Shown here: positions 43,079 to 50,607 of the stretch, one piece after another
Layout: each line of letters opens with the position of its first letter
Position numbering within the stretch: position 1 is the stretch's first letter
Source of the DNA: CF-13 sp035279665
GTDB taxonomy: Bacteria > Chloroflexota > Dormibacteria > CF-121
Length of the DNA stretch: 64,000 bases
Direction: 5' to 3'
NCBI GenBank assembly: GCA_035279665.1
Contig: DATEHI010000087.1
Coordinates: forward strand, 40,320-104,319
Notes under the pieces: generated by a model
What the model was told of the DNA's origin: nothing
What the model saw: the letters and a program-made list of their open reading frames with translations, nothing else
Databases searched by the model: none
Position numbers and translations under genes: made by a program

Positions 43079-43206
43079 ACCGGAGTTGTCGCCGGAACCT
43101 CTTCTTCCCTCTCGGTCCGCTGCGGCTCGCTCTCAGGCGCAAGCAGCGGCTCAGCGATCGGTTCCGGTATTTCGATGACTCTGACAGGCTTGCTTGTGAA
43201 TCCCAT
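43075..43206 (-). CDS. 43-aa acidic/proline-rich leader gene
   Basis: ATG 43206 preceded by GAGGG; stop overlaps the start of the CSCGIYAY gene. The peptide is rich in Glu and Pro (IEIPEPIAEPLLAPESEPQ) with no hydrophobic segment. It is either a real small protein or a short leader frame that couples translation of the next gene. Confidence 0.4.
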   Translation of the reverse strand: MGFTSKPVRVIEIPEPIAEPLLAPESEPQRTEREEEVPATTPV

Positions 43207-43281
43207 GACCCAGCCCTCGTTTTCACAGTAACAAACAATGCCGTTCTCGAGGCGATTCGCTATTGCCTATACTTCGGCAGC

Positions 43282-44385
43282 GTGCAGGCGGCATTTCCTA
43301 AAAGCCTGATAACTGCGCTGCCGCTGATCGGGACAGCACTCTTTGCGATGGCGGCCTGTTCCGCATCATCGCCGACCGCGGCGCCGCCGAAGGCCGCGCA
43401 GCTGGGGGAAGAGCTTCCGCCGCCGTCGCCCGTCGCGGCAACAACGCCCGCCGCGGCGCCGACCGCAGCGCCAGGCGTCATGCCCGCCAACCTTCTGATC
43501 GCCGACCGCGCGAACAACCGTGTGATCGAGGTCACGCCCGACCGCAAAATCGTCTGGGAATTTCCGCGAGCCGGCGACCTGCAGCCCGGTCAGCGATTCC
43601 GCTGGCCGGACGACGCCTTCTACGCACCCGACGGGAAATCGATCGTCATCAACGAAGAGGAGTCGCATGCGATCGTGCTGGTCGACTACGCGACTCGCCG
43701 GATCGTCTGGCAGTACGGCGTGTCGGAGCGTTCCGGTTCGGCCAAAGGCTATCTCAATGGTCCGGACGACGCCTACATGTGGCCAGACGGCAACATCGGG
43801 GTGGCCGACATCCGCAACTGCCGCCTGATCCTCATCGCTCACGGCACGAAAGCCATCAAGACCCAGCTGGGCCGGACAGGCTACTGCGCCCACAATCCGC
43901 CCAAGAGTTTCGGGTTGCCAAATGGCGACACGCCACTGGCGAACGGACACGTCCTGATCACCGAGATCCTCGGCTCCTGGGTGAGCGAGGTCGGCTGGGA
44001 CGGCACAGTCTACTGGACGACGCGGGCGCCGGGCATCCGCTATCCCTCCGACGCGCAGTCGCTGCCCGACGGGAACATCCTGCTGGTCGATTACTCCCGC
44101 CCCGGGCAAGTCCTGATCATGACCCCCAAGGGGCAGCCCATCTGGCGTTATGCGCCGAGGTCAGGCCCGGGAATGCTGGACCACCCATCGTTGGCGATCG
44201 AGCTCGGCAATGGGCTGATCGCGCTGAACGACGATTTCCGCAACCGGGTCGTGGTCATCGATCGTACGACGAACCAGATCGTCTGGCAGTACGGCGTCAA
44301 CGACCGCCGCGGGCGGACCGATGGTTTGCTGTTCATTCCCGACGGTATCGACATCAAGCCGCCGAACTGGGGCAATCCCACTTAG
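43282..44385 (+). CDS. Lipoprotein beta-propeller (PQQ-like/arylsulfotransferase-like)
   Basis: 367 aa, GTG start; TATACT ends 8 nt upstream, so it may be leaderless. The signal peptide ends in a lipobox (LFAMAAC, Cys26), then a Pro/Ala linker to residue 70. Seven or so blades follow with repeated NNRVIEVTPDRKIVWEF, RRIVWQYGV, VYWTTRAPG, PIWRYAP and NQIVWQYGV. Such propellers bind ligands or act as ASST-like enzymes; catalytic His for ASST is not evident. Expected on the outer face of the membrane. Confidence 0.75.
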   Translation: MQAAFPKSLITALPLIGTALFAMAACSASSPTAAPPKAAQLGEELPPPSPVAATTPAAAPTAAPGVMPANLLIADRANNRVIEVTPDRKIVWEFPRAGDLQPGQRFRWPDDAFYAPDGKSIVINEEESHAIVLVDYATRRIVWQYGVSERSGSAKGYLNGPDDAYMWPDGNIGVADIRNCRLILIAHGTKAIKTQLGRTGYCAHNPPKSFGLPNGDTPLANGHVLITEILGSWVSEVGWDGTVYWTTRAPGIRYPSDAQSLPDGNILLVDYSRPGQVLIMTPKGQPIWRYAPRSGPGMLDHPSLAIELGNGLIALNDDFRNRVVVIDRTTNQIVWQYGVNDRRGRTDGLLFIPDGIDIKPPNWGNPT

Positions 44386-44404
44386 CCACGACGTCTAAGC
44401 CGAA

Positions 44405-45691
44405 CTAGAGTCCGCGCGTCAGGCGCCAGCCAGCATTGGGGCCTGTGATCGGCGCCGCAAGGACCAGCGGAACCTCGGCCTTGTGGACGCCGGCATCGAT
44501 GATCAATGTCCCGACGCGCGTTCCAGCGGGTAGGGCGGCGGGCAGGTCATCGAGCCTGACCTGGCGCGAGACGGTCGTCCCATCGACCAGCACCCAGGTG
44601 ACCGACTGGCTGGCCACAATCGTCCCCGCTTCGTCCCATGCCGTCCGATACCGGGCAATGACGTCGTCTCGGCGGACGACAGAGTGCGCGTGAAGGGTCG
44701 GGATCAGCCCTGCCAGCAGCCCGCTGGTCGCCTTGAAGGCGCCCGCCAGTGCGTTGGGCTGTCCCATCACCGCGCCGTACACGCGCACCGGCAGGCCGTC
44801 GATCGTCAGGTCGGCCGCCATGACGAAGCATCCGCCCGCCTCGTCCGTGTGCCCGGTCTTGATCCCCACCACGCCTCCCTGGCCAAGGAGGGTGTCGAGA
44901 TTGCGAATGACGCCCGCCACTGGAAGAGTCGCTTGCGATTGGGCGACGATCTGCGCGAAAACCGGCTGCAGCATCGCGGTTTGTCCAAGCTTGATCAGAT
45001 CTAGCGGGATGCTGACGCTCAGGGGCGAGAAGCCGCTGACATCCGCATAGTGGGTCGCGCTCAGGCCAAGCGCCGACGCTCGCGTGTTCATCCGGGCAAC
45101 GAAAGCGGGCACCGTGCCGAGATCCCAGGTCGCCAGCATCTCGGCATAGTTACTCGCCGACGGCAGGAGCAACCCCTGCAGTAACTGGTACTCGCTGAGT
45201 TGCTCCCCCGCCACCACAGGAAGCACCGACTCGCCCTGGTTGCGCTCGGCAAGAAATGTGTTGACATCAGCGCGGGTGACGGTAATCGCCGGACCGGGTT
45301 CGTTCAGTGCCAGCGGATGGTCTTCCAGAGCGAGGAGCGCCGTCATCATCTTGGCGGTGCTCGCCATGGGCACGGGCGCTTGTCCGCCGAAGCTCCCGAC
45401 CTCGCCGATGCCATCGACGAACAGGGCCGCCTTGCCCTGGGCGGGCCAGGGCAAAACGGGCGCGGCTCCAAGGAGCAACTGTGCCGGGACGACGGCGGTC
45501 GCGGCCGTCACCGGCAGCGGGCGGAAGTACTGGAAGGCCGCGGCCGCCAGCACCAGGACGAGCAGGTACGGAAGTGGACGGCGAACGAGTGAAATGAGCG
45601 CGCCCCGGTGTGGAAAGGCGCGCGTGTCTGTCCCCCTAGCGCCAGGCGATCGGCGGGCCGAGGATCGGGCCGGCCAGGGCAACGATCTCAC
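44405..45691 (-). CDS. D-alanyl-D-alanine carboxypeptidase (S11)
   Basis: 428 aa from GTG 45691, which lies inside the selenoprotein gene; TTG 45682 is an alternative. A membrane or signal helix (about 38-56) precedes the S11 penicillin-binding fold: MASTAKMMTA (SxxK), GIKTGHTDEAGG (KTG) and PSASNYAEM at the SxN position, where the third residue is Ser instead of the usual Asn. It trims the terminal D-Ala of peptidoglycan stems outside the cell. A C-terminal beta-rich domain with a V-x-R-Q-V strand follows. Confidence 0.82.
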   Translation of the reverse strand: MRSLPWPARSSARRSPGARGTDTRAFPHRGALISLVRRPLPYLLVLVLAAAAFQYFRPLPVTAATAVVPAQLLLGAAPVLPWPAQGKAALFVDGIGEVGSFGGQAPVPMASTAKMMTALLALEDHPLALNEPGPAITVTRADVNTFLAERNQGESVLPVVAGEQLSEYQLLQGLLLPSASNYAEMLATWDLGTVPAFVARMNTRASALGLSATHYADVSGFSPLSVSIPLDLIKLGQTAMLQPVFAQIVAQSQATLPVAGVIRNLDTLLGQGGVVGIKTGHTDEAGGCFVMAADLTIDGLPVRVYGAVMGQPNALAGAFKATSGLLAGLIPTLHAHSVVRRDDVIARYRTAWDEAGTIVASQSVTWVLVDGTTVSRQVRLDDLPAALPAGTRVGTLIIDAGVHKAEVPLVLAAPITGPNAGWRLTRGL

Positions 45692-45905
45692 CCCGATTGG
45701 GGAAACGGCGCAACTTGACCTTGCTGAAGATCAGCTGATCGTCGAGCGTCACTTCGAAGCGCCCTTTGCTTCCCGTGCGCAGGGACACCTCGATCATGAT
45801 GGGGGCCCAGGCCCCGAGCATCTCAGCCGCCAGACCGACGGCCTGCTCCAGGTAGTTTCAGGGAACGCAGTATTCGATCGTGACGCGGTGCTTGGGATCG
45901 ATCAC
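45636..45905 (-). CDS. SelW/SelT-type selenoprotein with in-frame UGA (Sec)
   Basis: 89 residues, GTG 45905 to TAG 45636, with a TGA at 45858-45860 read as selenocysteine (residue 16). The product matches the CxxU (SelW/T/H, Rdx) family: IEYCVPUNYLEQAVGLAA, followed by the thioredoxin-like strand IEVSLRTGSKGRFEVTLDDQ and KLRRFPNRGEI. The redox motif is Cys13-Val-Pro-Sec16; most bacterial relatives have CxxC. Reading continues for 73 conserved residues past the UGA, which a simple stop would not allow. A hairpin follows the UGA. The GTG lies 6 nt after TACGCT (leaderless). A program that treats TGA as stop would call only 45636-45821. Confidence 0.8.
45831..45845 (-). promoter_or_regulatory. 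Candidate bacterial SECIS hairpin
   Basis: From 13 to 27 nt after the UGA: CAGGCC-GUC-GGUCUG forms a 6-bp stem (one G-U) with a three-base loop. The GGUCU near nt 22-26 occupies a place close to the essential loop GGUCU of E. coli fdhF (nt 19-23). An alternative stem GCCG/CGGC is also possible. Confidence 0.5.
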
Positions 45906-45911
45906 GAGGCA

Positions 45912-45917
45912 AGCGTA
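45912..45917 (-). promoter_or_regulatory. Leaderless -10 box of the selenoprotein
   Basis: On the minus strand TACGCT ends exactly 6 nt before the GTG start at 45905, the same arrangement as at other leaderless genes of the window. Confidence 0.55.
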
Positions 45918-46322
45918 TCAGCGATTCCGGCCGATGCGTCCCAGGTGTGTGTCCTGAAAGCCGGTCGGTAACTTGAGGCCGTAACCGAGGAGCCGATCCA
46001 TGCCGATGTGACCGAACCAGATGAGCGCGACTGACCCCGCTCCGCTGGCGCCGGCCAGAAGCCCGATGATTGCGACGAGCCCCGGCAGCAACCAGGTGTG
46101 ACCAAGGTTGTAGGCTGTGGCCCCCACGCGCGGGCCGCGCAGATAGGCAAGCATGAAGAGATCCGGAGCAAGGATCAGCACGACGTACAGCAGCCAGGCG
46201 CCTGAGTACTTCCAGAACAGGAGCAGCGAAAGCGCAAGCAGCATTCCGCCTTCGAGCCGCTGCAGCGCGATCGGGTCGAGCAGGAAGGCGAGCGGACCGC
46301 GGCGAGCAGCGGGGCCTGTCAC
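45918..46322 (-). CDS. DUF4260-type membrane protein
   Basis: 134 aa with four helices (about residues 24-38, 43-60, 75-90 and 92-110). The C-terminal motif WFGHIGMDRLLGYGLKLP with FQDTHLG is the mark of the DUF4260 family. Function unknown. Its ATG overlaps the stop of the exonuclease gene (ATGA). Confidence 0.72.
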   Translation of the reverse strand: MTGPAARRGPLAFLLDPIALQRLEGGMLLALSLLLFWKYSGAWLLYVVLILAPDLFMLAYLRGPRVGATAYNLGHTWLLPGLVAIIGLLAGASGAGSVALIWFGHIGMDRLLGYGLKLPTGFQDTHLGRIGRNR

Positions 46323-47209
46323 GACCGCGCGCTACGAACCGCCGCCGGTGGTCCGGCCAGGGCACGGACGAGACGGTCGATCGACGAGCCGACGCCATAG
46401 GTCTCGCTCAGTTTTGCCAGCGCCTGCGGATCGCTGGGTCTGGCCGGCCGCGTTCCTCTGGGTTTTGGGACCGGCGCGATACCGACCGGGACGCCCACAC
46501 GACGCGCACGCTCGATGTAGGCGTTGGCCGCGTCGCCAAGCTTGCCGCTGGCGATGATGCCGTCGAGATCCTTGAAACGACGCACCAACTGGGCGGCCGT
46601 CTTCTCCCCCACGCCCGGAACACCAGGAAGCCCGTCGGATGGGTCGCCGCGGAGCACCGCATAGTCGCCGTAAGAACGGCCGGGAATACCGTACCGGCTT
46701 TCGACCTCCGCCTCATCGACGACCAGCAGGTTGCCAATTCCTTTCTGCGTGTAGAGGACAGTCACATCCGGATCGCGTACCAACGAAAAGAGGTCGCGGT
46801 CACCGGTCACGATCTCGACCTTGCCGGTGATCTTCGGCAGCAGCGAGGCGATCACGTCTTCGGCCTCGAAGCCCGCCGCCCCCATCACCTCGACGCCAAT
46901 CGCGCGCAGCACCGCGTGGATGATCGGCTCCTGCGGTGCGAGCTCAGGCGGCATCGCACCGCGCTCGAGGCGCTCGGTCTTGTAACTCGCGATCACTTTC
47001 ACCCGAAATGCCGGCCGCCAATCTTCGTCGGTGGCAACCACCAGCGCCCTGGGCTTGCGGTCGATGACGAGCCGCGCCAGCATGTCGAGGAATCCCCGGA
47101 CCGCGTTGACCGGCCGGCCGTCCGGCGCTTTGAAGGCGCTGACCGGAATGCCGTAGAAGGCGCGGAACATCAGGCTCGAGCCGTCGAGCAGGAGCCAATC
47201 CGCTGCCAT
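46319..47209 (-). CDS. 5'-3' exonuclease (PolA N-terminal/FEN-like)
   Basis: 296 aa, ATG with AGGAGCC upstream. It is a free-standing version of the DNA polymerase I 5'-nuclease: LLLDGSSLMFRAFYG (metal Asp), ATDEDWRPAFRVKV with ASYKTER, GFEAEDVIASL, VTGDRDLFSL, and the helix-hairpin-helix GVPGVGEKTAAQLV. It removes RNA primers or flaps. The polymerase domains are absent, as in ExoIX/YpcP-type proteins. Confidence 0.9.
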   Translation of the reverse strand: MAADWLLLDGSSLMFRAFYGIPVSAFKAPDGRPVNAVRGFLDMLARLVIDRKPRALVVATDEDWRPAFRVKVIASYKTERLERGAMPPELAPQEPIIHAVLRAIGVEVMGAAGFEAEDVIASLLPKITGKVEIVTGDRDLFSLVRDPDVTVLYTQKGIGNLLVVDEAEVESRYGIPGRSYGDYAVLRGDPSDGLPGVPGVGEKTAAQLVRRFKDLDGIIASGKLGDAANAYIERARRVGVPVGIAPVPKPRGTRPARPSDPQALAKLSETYGVGSSIDRLVRALAGPPAAVRSARS

Positions 47210-47219
47210 GTGTGGCTCC

Positions 47220-48614
47220 TTAGGTCCTGGAGGAGACGGCCGCCGGCGGCCTGACGATTGCCTCGAGCTGGGCCCCCAGCGACAGGATGCTGTACTCGTC
47301 GCGTGGCCGGCCGACGAGCTGGACGCCGATCGGGAGACCGGCCTTCGAGGTAGCGAGCGGAAGGCTGATCGCCGGCTGCCCGGTGGCGTTGAACGGGTGC
47401 GTAAAGCTCAGCCAGTCGAGAAACTCGCCGGACGCGGTATCGACGTCCTGGCCCAGCGTTCCGATCTTCGGCGCGGGGTAGGTCAGCGTCGGGGTGAGCA
47501 ACACGTCGATCTGGTCCCAGGTCGCGACCAGCCGTCGCGCCTGCTGATGCAGCTCAGTCAGCGCCTTCAGGTAATCGACCGCTGTCGACAGCGGCGCGGC
47601 TTGAAACATCCGTTGATTGAGAGGGTCGAGCAGCTCCGGCTTGGTGATTGGTAAGGCGCCGACGGCCGTGACGGCAAGGATCTGGATGAGCGGGCGAAAC
47701 TGTCCGAGGTCGGGTTTCACCCGGCTCAAACGATGCCCGAGGCGGGCCAACTCCGCCGCGACGGACTCGACGGCGGCCGCCACTTCCGGGTCAACGGCAG
47801 CCGGCGCATCGATGGTCCATCCCACACGCAGCGTCGCCGGTTCGCGCTGGGCCGCCGCCAGGAACGGTTGCGGAATCTCGGCCCAGTACGGATCGCCAGG
47901 CAGGTGGCCGCTCATCGCGTCGAGGCCGAGTGCCGCGTCGGCGACGGTCCGGCCGATGACGCCGCTGGTGGCGAGCCCGGCCCAGTCTTCGCCGAGCAGC
48001 GGCCCGCTCGAGATACGGCCCCGCGATGGCTTCAATCCCACCACGCCGCAACACGATGCGGGGATGCGGATGGAGCCACCGCCATCGCCGCCATGGCTCA
48101 GCGCGCACAAGCCCGCCGCCACCGCCGCGGCCGCACCGCCACTCGATCCGCCGGCGGTGCGGGTCTTGTCCACCGGGTTACGGGCCGGCGGGAACATTGG
48201 GCCTTCGGTGACGGGCCGCGTCCCGAACTCCGGCGCGTTGGTCTTGCCCAGGATGACGGCCCCCTCGTTCTTCAGCCGGCCGATGGCAAAGCTGTCAACC
48301 TGAGCGGTGGCCTTCTCGAAGGCGCGGGAGGCGAGGCTGTTGCGATACCCGGCGAGAGCCGCCGTCTCCTTGATCGAGACCGGCACCCCGTCCAGCAAGC
48401 CGAGGTGTTCGCCCCTCGCCACGCGCTTTTCCGCCGCGGCAGCCTGGCTTTCCGCCAGCTCCCGGGTCAGGAGAACGTAGGCATGGAGTTCTGAGTCAAT
48501 CGCCGCGATGCGCTCGTAATAGAGCGCGACGAGTTCGCTCGGTTTGACTTGCCTGGCCGCAATGGCACGCGCCTGCTCGAGGGCACTCTTGACTGCCCAA
48601 GCGTCACTGATCAC
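47220..48614 (-). CDS. Amidase-signature family hydrolase (GatA-like)
   Basis: 464 aa, GTG start 6 nt after a TACAGT box. The triad region is complete: VPVSIKETAAL (Lys), GGSSGGAAAAVA (cis-Ser) and GGDGGGSIRIPASCCG (nucleophile Ser). It resembles stand-alone amidases (AmiC or enantiomer-selective amidase) more than tRNA-dependent GatA, since no gatB or gatC is nearby. The substrate is not readable. Second amidase in the window, not close to the one at 27512. Confidence 0.85.
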   Translation of the reverse strand: MISDAWAVKSALEQARAIAARQVKPSELVALYYERIAAIDSELHAYVLLTRELAESQAAAAEKRVARGEHLGLLDGVPVSIKETAALAGYRNSLASRAFEKATAQVDSFAIGRLKNEGAVILGKTNAPEFGTRPVTEGPMFPPARNPVDKTRTAGGSSGGAAAAVAAGLCALSHGGDGGGSIRIPASCCGVVGLKPSRGRISSGPLLGEDWAGLATSGVIGRTVADAALGLDAMSGHLPGDPYWAEIPQPFLAAAQREPATLRVGWTIDAPAAVDPEVAAAVESVAAELARLGHRLSRVKPDLGQFRPLIQILAVTAVGALPITKPELLDPLNQRMFQAAPLSTAVDYLKALTELHQQARRLVATWDQIDVLLTPTLTYPAPKIGTLGQDVDTASGEFLDWLSFTHPFNATGQPAISLPLATSKAGLPIGVQLVGRPRDEYSILSLGAQLEAIVRPPAAVSSRT

Positions 48615-48620
48615 CCGCTA

Positions 48621-48626
48621 ACTGTA
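48621..48626 (-). promoter_or_regulatory. Leaderless -10 box of the amidase
   Basis: On the minus strand TACAGT ends exactly 6 nt before the GTG at 48614. Confidence 0.6.
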
Positions 48627-48652
48627 TCGACCACGCGCGAATCCCGCGGACG

Positions 48653-49360
48653 CTACCGCCACTGCCAGGAGGAGAGGATCGCGGCGAAATCGCCGCTGCG
48701 CATTTGCTCGAACTGGCTCGGTGGCGCCGCGAGCGCGACGATGTAGGTGGTGGTGCCGTAGTTGACGAACAGAAGCTGTCCACTGGACTGCGGTGTTTCG
48801 ATGTCAACGCTGAGCGCCGGAGTACCGCCGATCGTTGTCGAGGTCAACGTTCCGAGGTGGGCCTGCATCTGGGCGGCGACCTCGCCCCAGTGGTTCTGGA
48901 TGTCTGCGAGCGGGACCAGCTGGCCGAAGTCCGCCACGTCGAACTCGGATCGCTCGCCGCTGGAGCGCCGCGCGAGCGCGAGAACCACCCGCCGGCCCGC
49001 GACGAAGCTGGTGGTCGTCGGGACCCACCCAGCGGGGGCCTTTACGGAGAAATGACCATCGGACGACACCGCCGGCCCCCCCAAATTCAGCGAGATCACG
49101 ATGCCGATGGCGATGACGGCGACGATCGCCAGGATGCCGGCCGGAAGCAACAGCCTCCAGTTCGGTTGCGACGTACCCGACGCTCCAAGAGCAGGGAACG
49201 GCTGTGGCGTACTCGGAAGGGCAGGGTCCGGTAACGGGCCGGCCGCGGTGACGGGCGGTGCCCCCGCATCGGCGACCGTCAGGGACATGTGGCAATGCGG
49301 GCAGACGGTCTCCCCCTTGATGTACCACGTCCAGCAGTTGCGGCAGACAGCCCGGCTCAC
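48653..49360 (-). CDS. Zinc-ribbon, membrane-anchored uncharacterised protein
   Basis: 235 aa from GTG 49360 with GAGGG upstream. Two CxxC pairs at the N-terminus (RNCWTWYIKGETVCPHCH, a rubredoxin-like zinc ribbon) precede a Pro-rich spacer. A single membrane helix (about 72-95) leads to an extracellular domain of about 130 residues that starts FSVKAPAGWVPTTTSF and resembles the PsbP/Mog1-like or DUF1795 strand pattern. Function unknown. The ribbon would lie in the cytoplasm and the second domain outside. Confidence 0.6.
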   Translation of the reverse strand: MSRAVCRNCWTWYIKGETVCPHCHMSLTVADAGAPPVTAAGPLPDPALPSTPQPFPALGASGTSQPNWRLLLPAGILAIVAVIAIGIVISLNLGGPAVSSDGHFSVKAPAGWVPTTTSFVAGRRVVLALARRSSGERSEFDVADFGQLVPLADIQNHWGEVAAQMQAHLGTLTSTTIGGTPALSVDIETPQSSGQLLFVNYGTTTYIVALAAPPSQFEQMRSGDFAAILSSWQWR

Positions 49361-49417
49361 GCGTGACCCTCGGGAAACGCAACGGTTGGTCTTCGCAAAC
49401 CCGCTGCGACGGGCCTG

Positions 49418-49450
49418 AAACAAAACAGCCCGCCAGAAGCTGGCGGGCTG
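49418..49450 (-). terminator. Intrinsic terminator after the YceI gene
   Basis: A perfect 11-bp stem CAGCCCGCCAG/CTGGCGGGCTG with an AAG loop (49426-49450). On the minus strand TTTTGTTT follows. Confidence 0.88.
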
Positions 49451-49470
49451 CTCAACGAAGGTGGGTCGGC

Positions 49471-50049
49471 CTAGCGGGACTCGACCGCGACTTCGGCCTC
49501 GATTTCCTTCTGGGCTTCAGCTGGAGTCGGCGCCGGGACCGCCTCGAGGTCGATCTCGAGCTTGACGTCGTCACCGAGCAGGAAGCCGCCGGCCTCGAGC
49601 GCCTGGTTCCAGGTCAGGTCGAAGTCCTTACGGTTCAGCCTGGTCTCGGCGGAGAAGCTCACGCGGCGGTTGCCCCACGGGTCCTTGCCCTCACCGTTGA
49701 AGCTGGCGTCGAGGGTAATCTCTTTGCTCTTACCGCGGATGGTCACATCACCGATCACCTTGAAGCGCGAGGGGTCCCTGCCTTCGACTCGATTGCTCTG
49801 GAAGCTGATGGTCGGGTACTTCTCGACGTCGAAGTGCCCGTCGGGGCTACGCAGGTGGTTGTCGCGCATCTCGACCCCGGTATCGACAGTTGCCGCATCG
49901 AGGACAACATCGACCCTGGCCGTGTTCAGGTTGTCGTTGTCGACCTCGATGTCGCCCGCTTTGACCTTCATCTGGCCGCGCACCTTCGACATCATGTGCC
50001 GGATCGAAAACGTGACGCTGCTATGGCTCGGATCGATGGCCCACTTCAT
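49471..50049 (-). CDS. YceI-family lipid-binding protein
   Basis: 192 aa from ATG 50049, with GGGAGGA upstream. The YceI beta-barrel is recognisable: MKWAIDPSHSSVTFSIRHMM, VKAGDIEVDNDN, LRSPDGHFDVEKYPTISFQS and GDVTIRGKSKEITLDASFNG. YceI proteins hold isoprenoid or fatty chains in a lipocalin-like pocket. No signal peptide is present, so a cytoplasmic form is likely. Divergent from the MarR regulator, which may control it (87-base gap). Confidence 0.88.
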   Translation of the reverse strand: MKWAIDPSHSSVTFSIRHMMSKVRGQMKVKAGDIEVDNDNLNTARVDVVLDAATVDTGVEMRDNHLRSPDGHFDVEKYPTISFQSNRVEGRDPSRFKVIGDVTIRGKSKEITLDASFNGEGKDPWGNRRVSFSAETRLNRKDFDLTWNQALEAGGFLLGDDVKLEIDLEAVPAPTPAEAQKEIEAEVAVESR

Positions 50050-50136
50050 ATAACTCGGTCCTCCCGGACTCTGAAGAATTTGTTGCGTATACAACAGTCG
50101 CTAACGCAAACACTGTGATGGGACAATCTATTCCGG

Positions 50137-50604
50137 ATGGCCGCCGAGCTGAAACCTGCCGAAATGCGTGCCTGGGCGGCCTTTCTGGATGCCCAGGCCG
50201 CCCTACTGCGCCAGCTGGAGTCTGAACTCATCGAAAAAGAGGACATGACCCTCGCCGAGTTCGATGTCCTGATCCAGCTCGGGATGGCCCCCGACCGGCG
50301 CCTGCGGATGACGGAGTTGTCGGAGCGCGTCCGCCTGAGCCGCAGCGGTCTGACCCGCCTGGTCGACCGCCTGGTTGTGGCCGGGCTCGTCAAGCGCAAC
50401 AAGTGTGCCGAGGACCGGCGGGGCACCTTCGCGATCTTGACGGCGGCCGGCGGATCGCGCCTGCATCGTGCCCGGCCGGTCCACCTGCGCGGGATCCGGG
50501 AGCATTTTGGCAAGCGCCTATCCGCAGCCCAGCTGTCCGCGCTGGCCGATGCCCTCGAGCCACTCGGCCGGCCCATCCGGCCCACAGGGGCCGGCGCCGA
50601 CTGA
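50137..50604 (+). CDS. MarR-family transcriptional regulator
   Basis: 155 aa. The winged helix is well formed: FDVLIQLGMAPDRRLRMTELSERVRLSRSGLTRLVDRL and GLVKRNKCAEDRRGTFAILTAAG as the wing. MarR proteins are dimeric repressors that release DNA on binding phenolic or lipophilic ligands. It lies just upstream of an MFS drug-type exporter (3-base gap) and diverges from YceI, so it probably controls one or both. Confidence 0.88.
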   Translation: MAAELKPAEMRAWAAFLDAQAALLRQLESELIEKEDMTLAEFDVLIQLGMAPDRRLRMTELSERVRLSRSGLTRLVDRLVVAGLVKRNKCAEDRRGTFAILTAAGGSRLHRARPVHLRGIREHFGKRLSAAQLSALADALEPLGRPIRPTGAGAD

Positions 50605-50607
50605 CCG

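Noticed and set aside
45636..45821. A separate short gene starting at ATG 45821
   Set aside because: It is the tail of the UGA-containing selenoprotein; the conserved start with CVPU lies upstream in the same frame.
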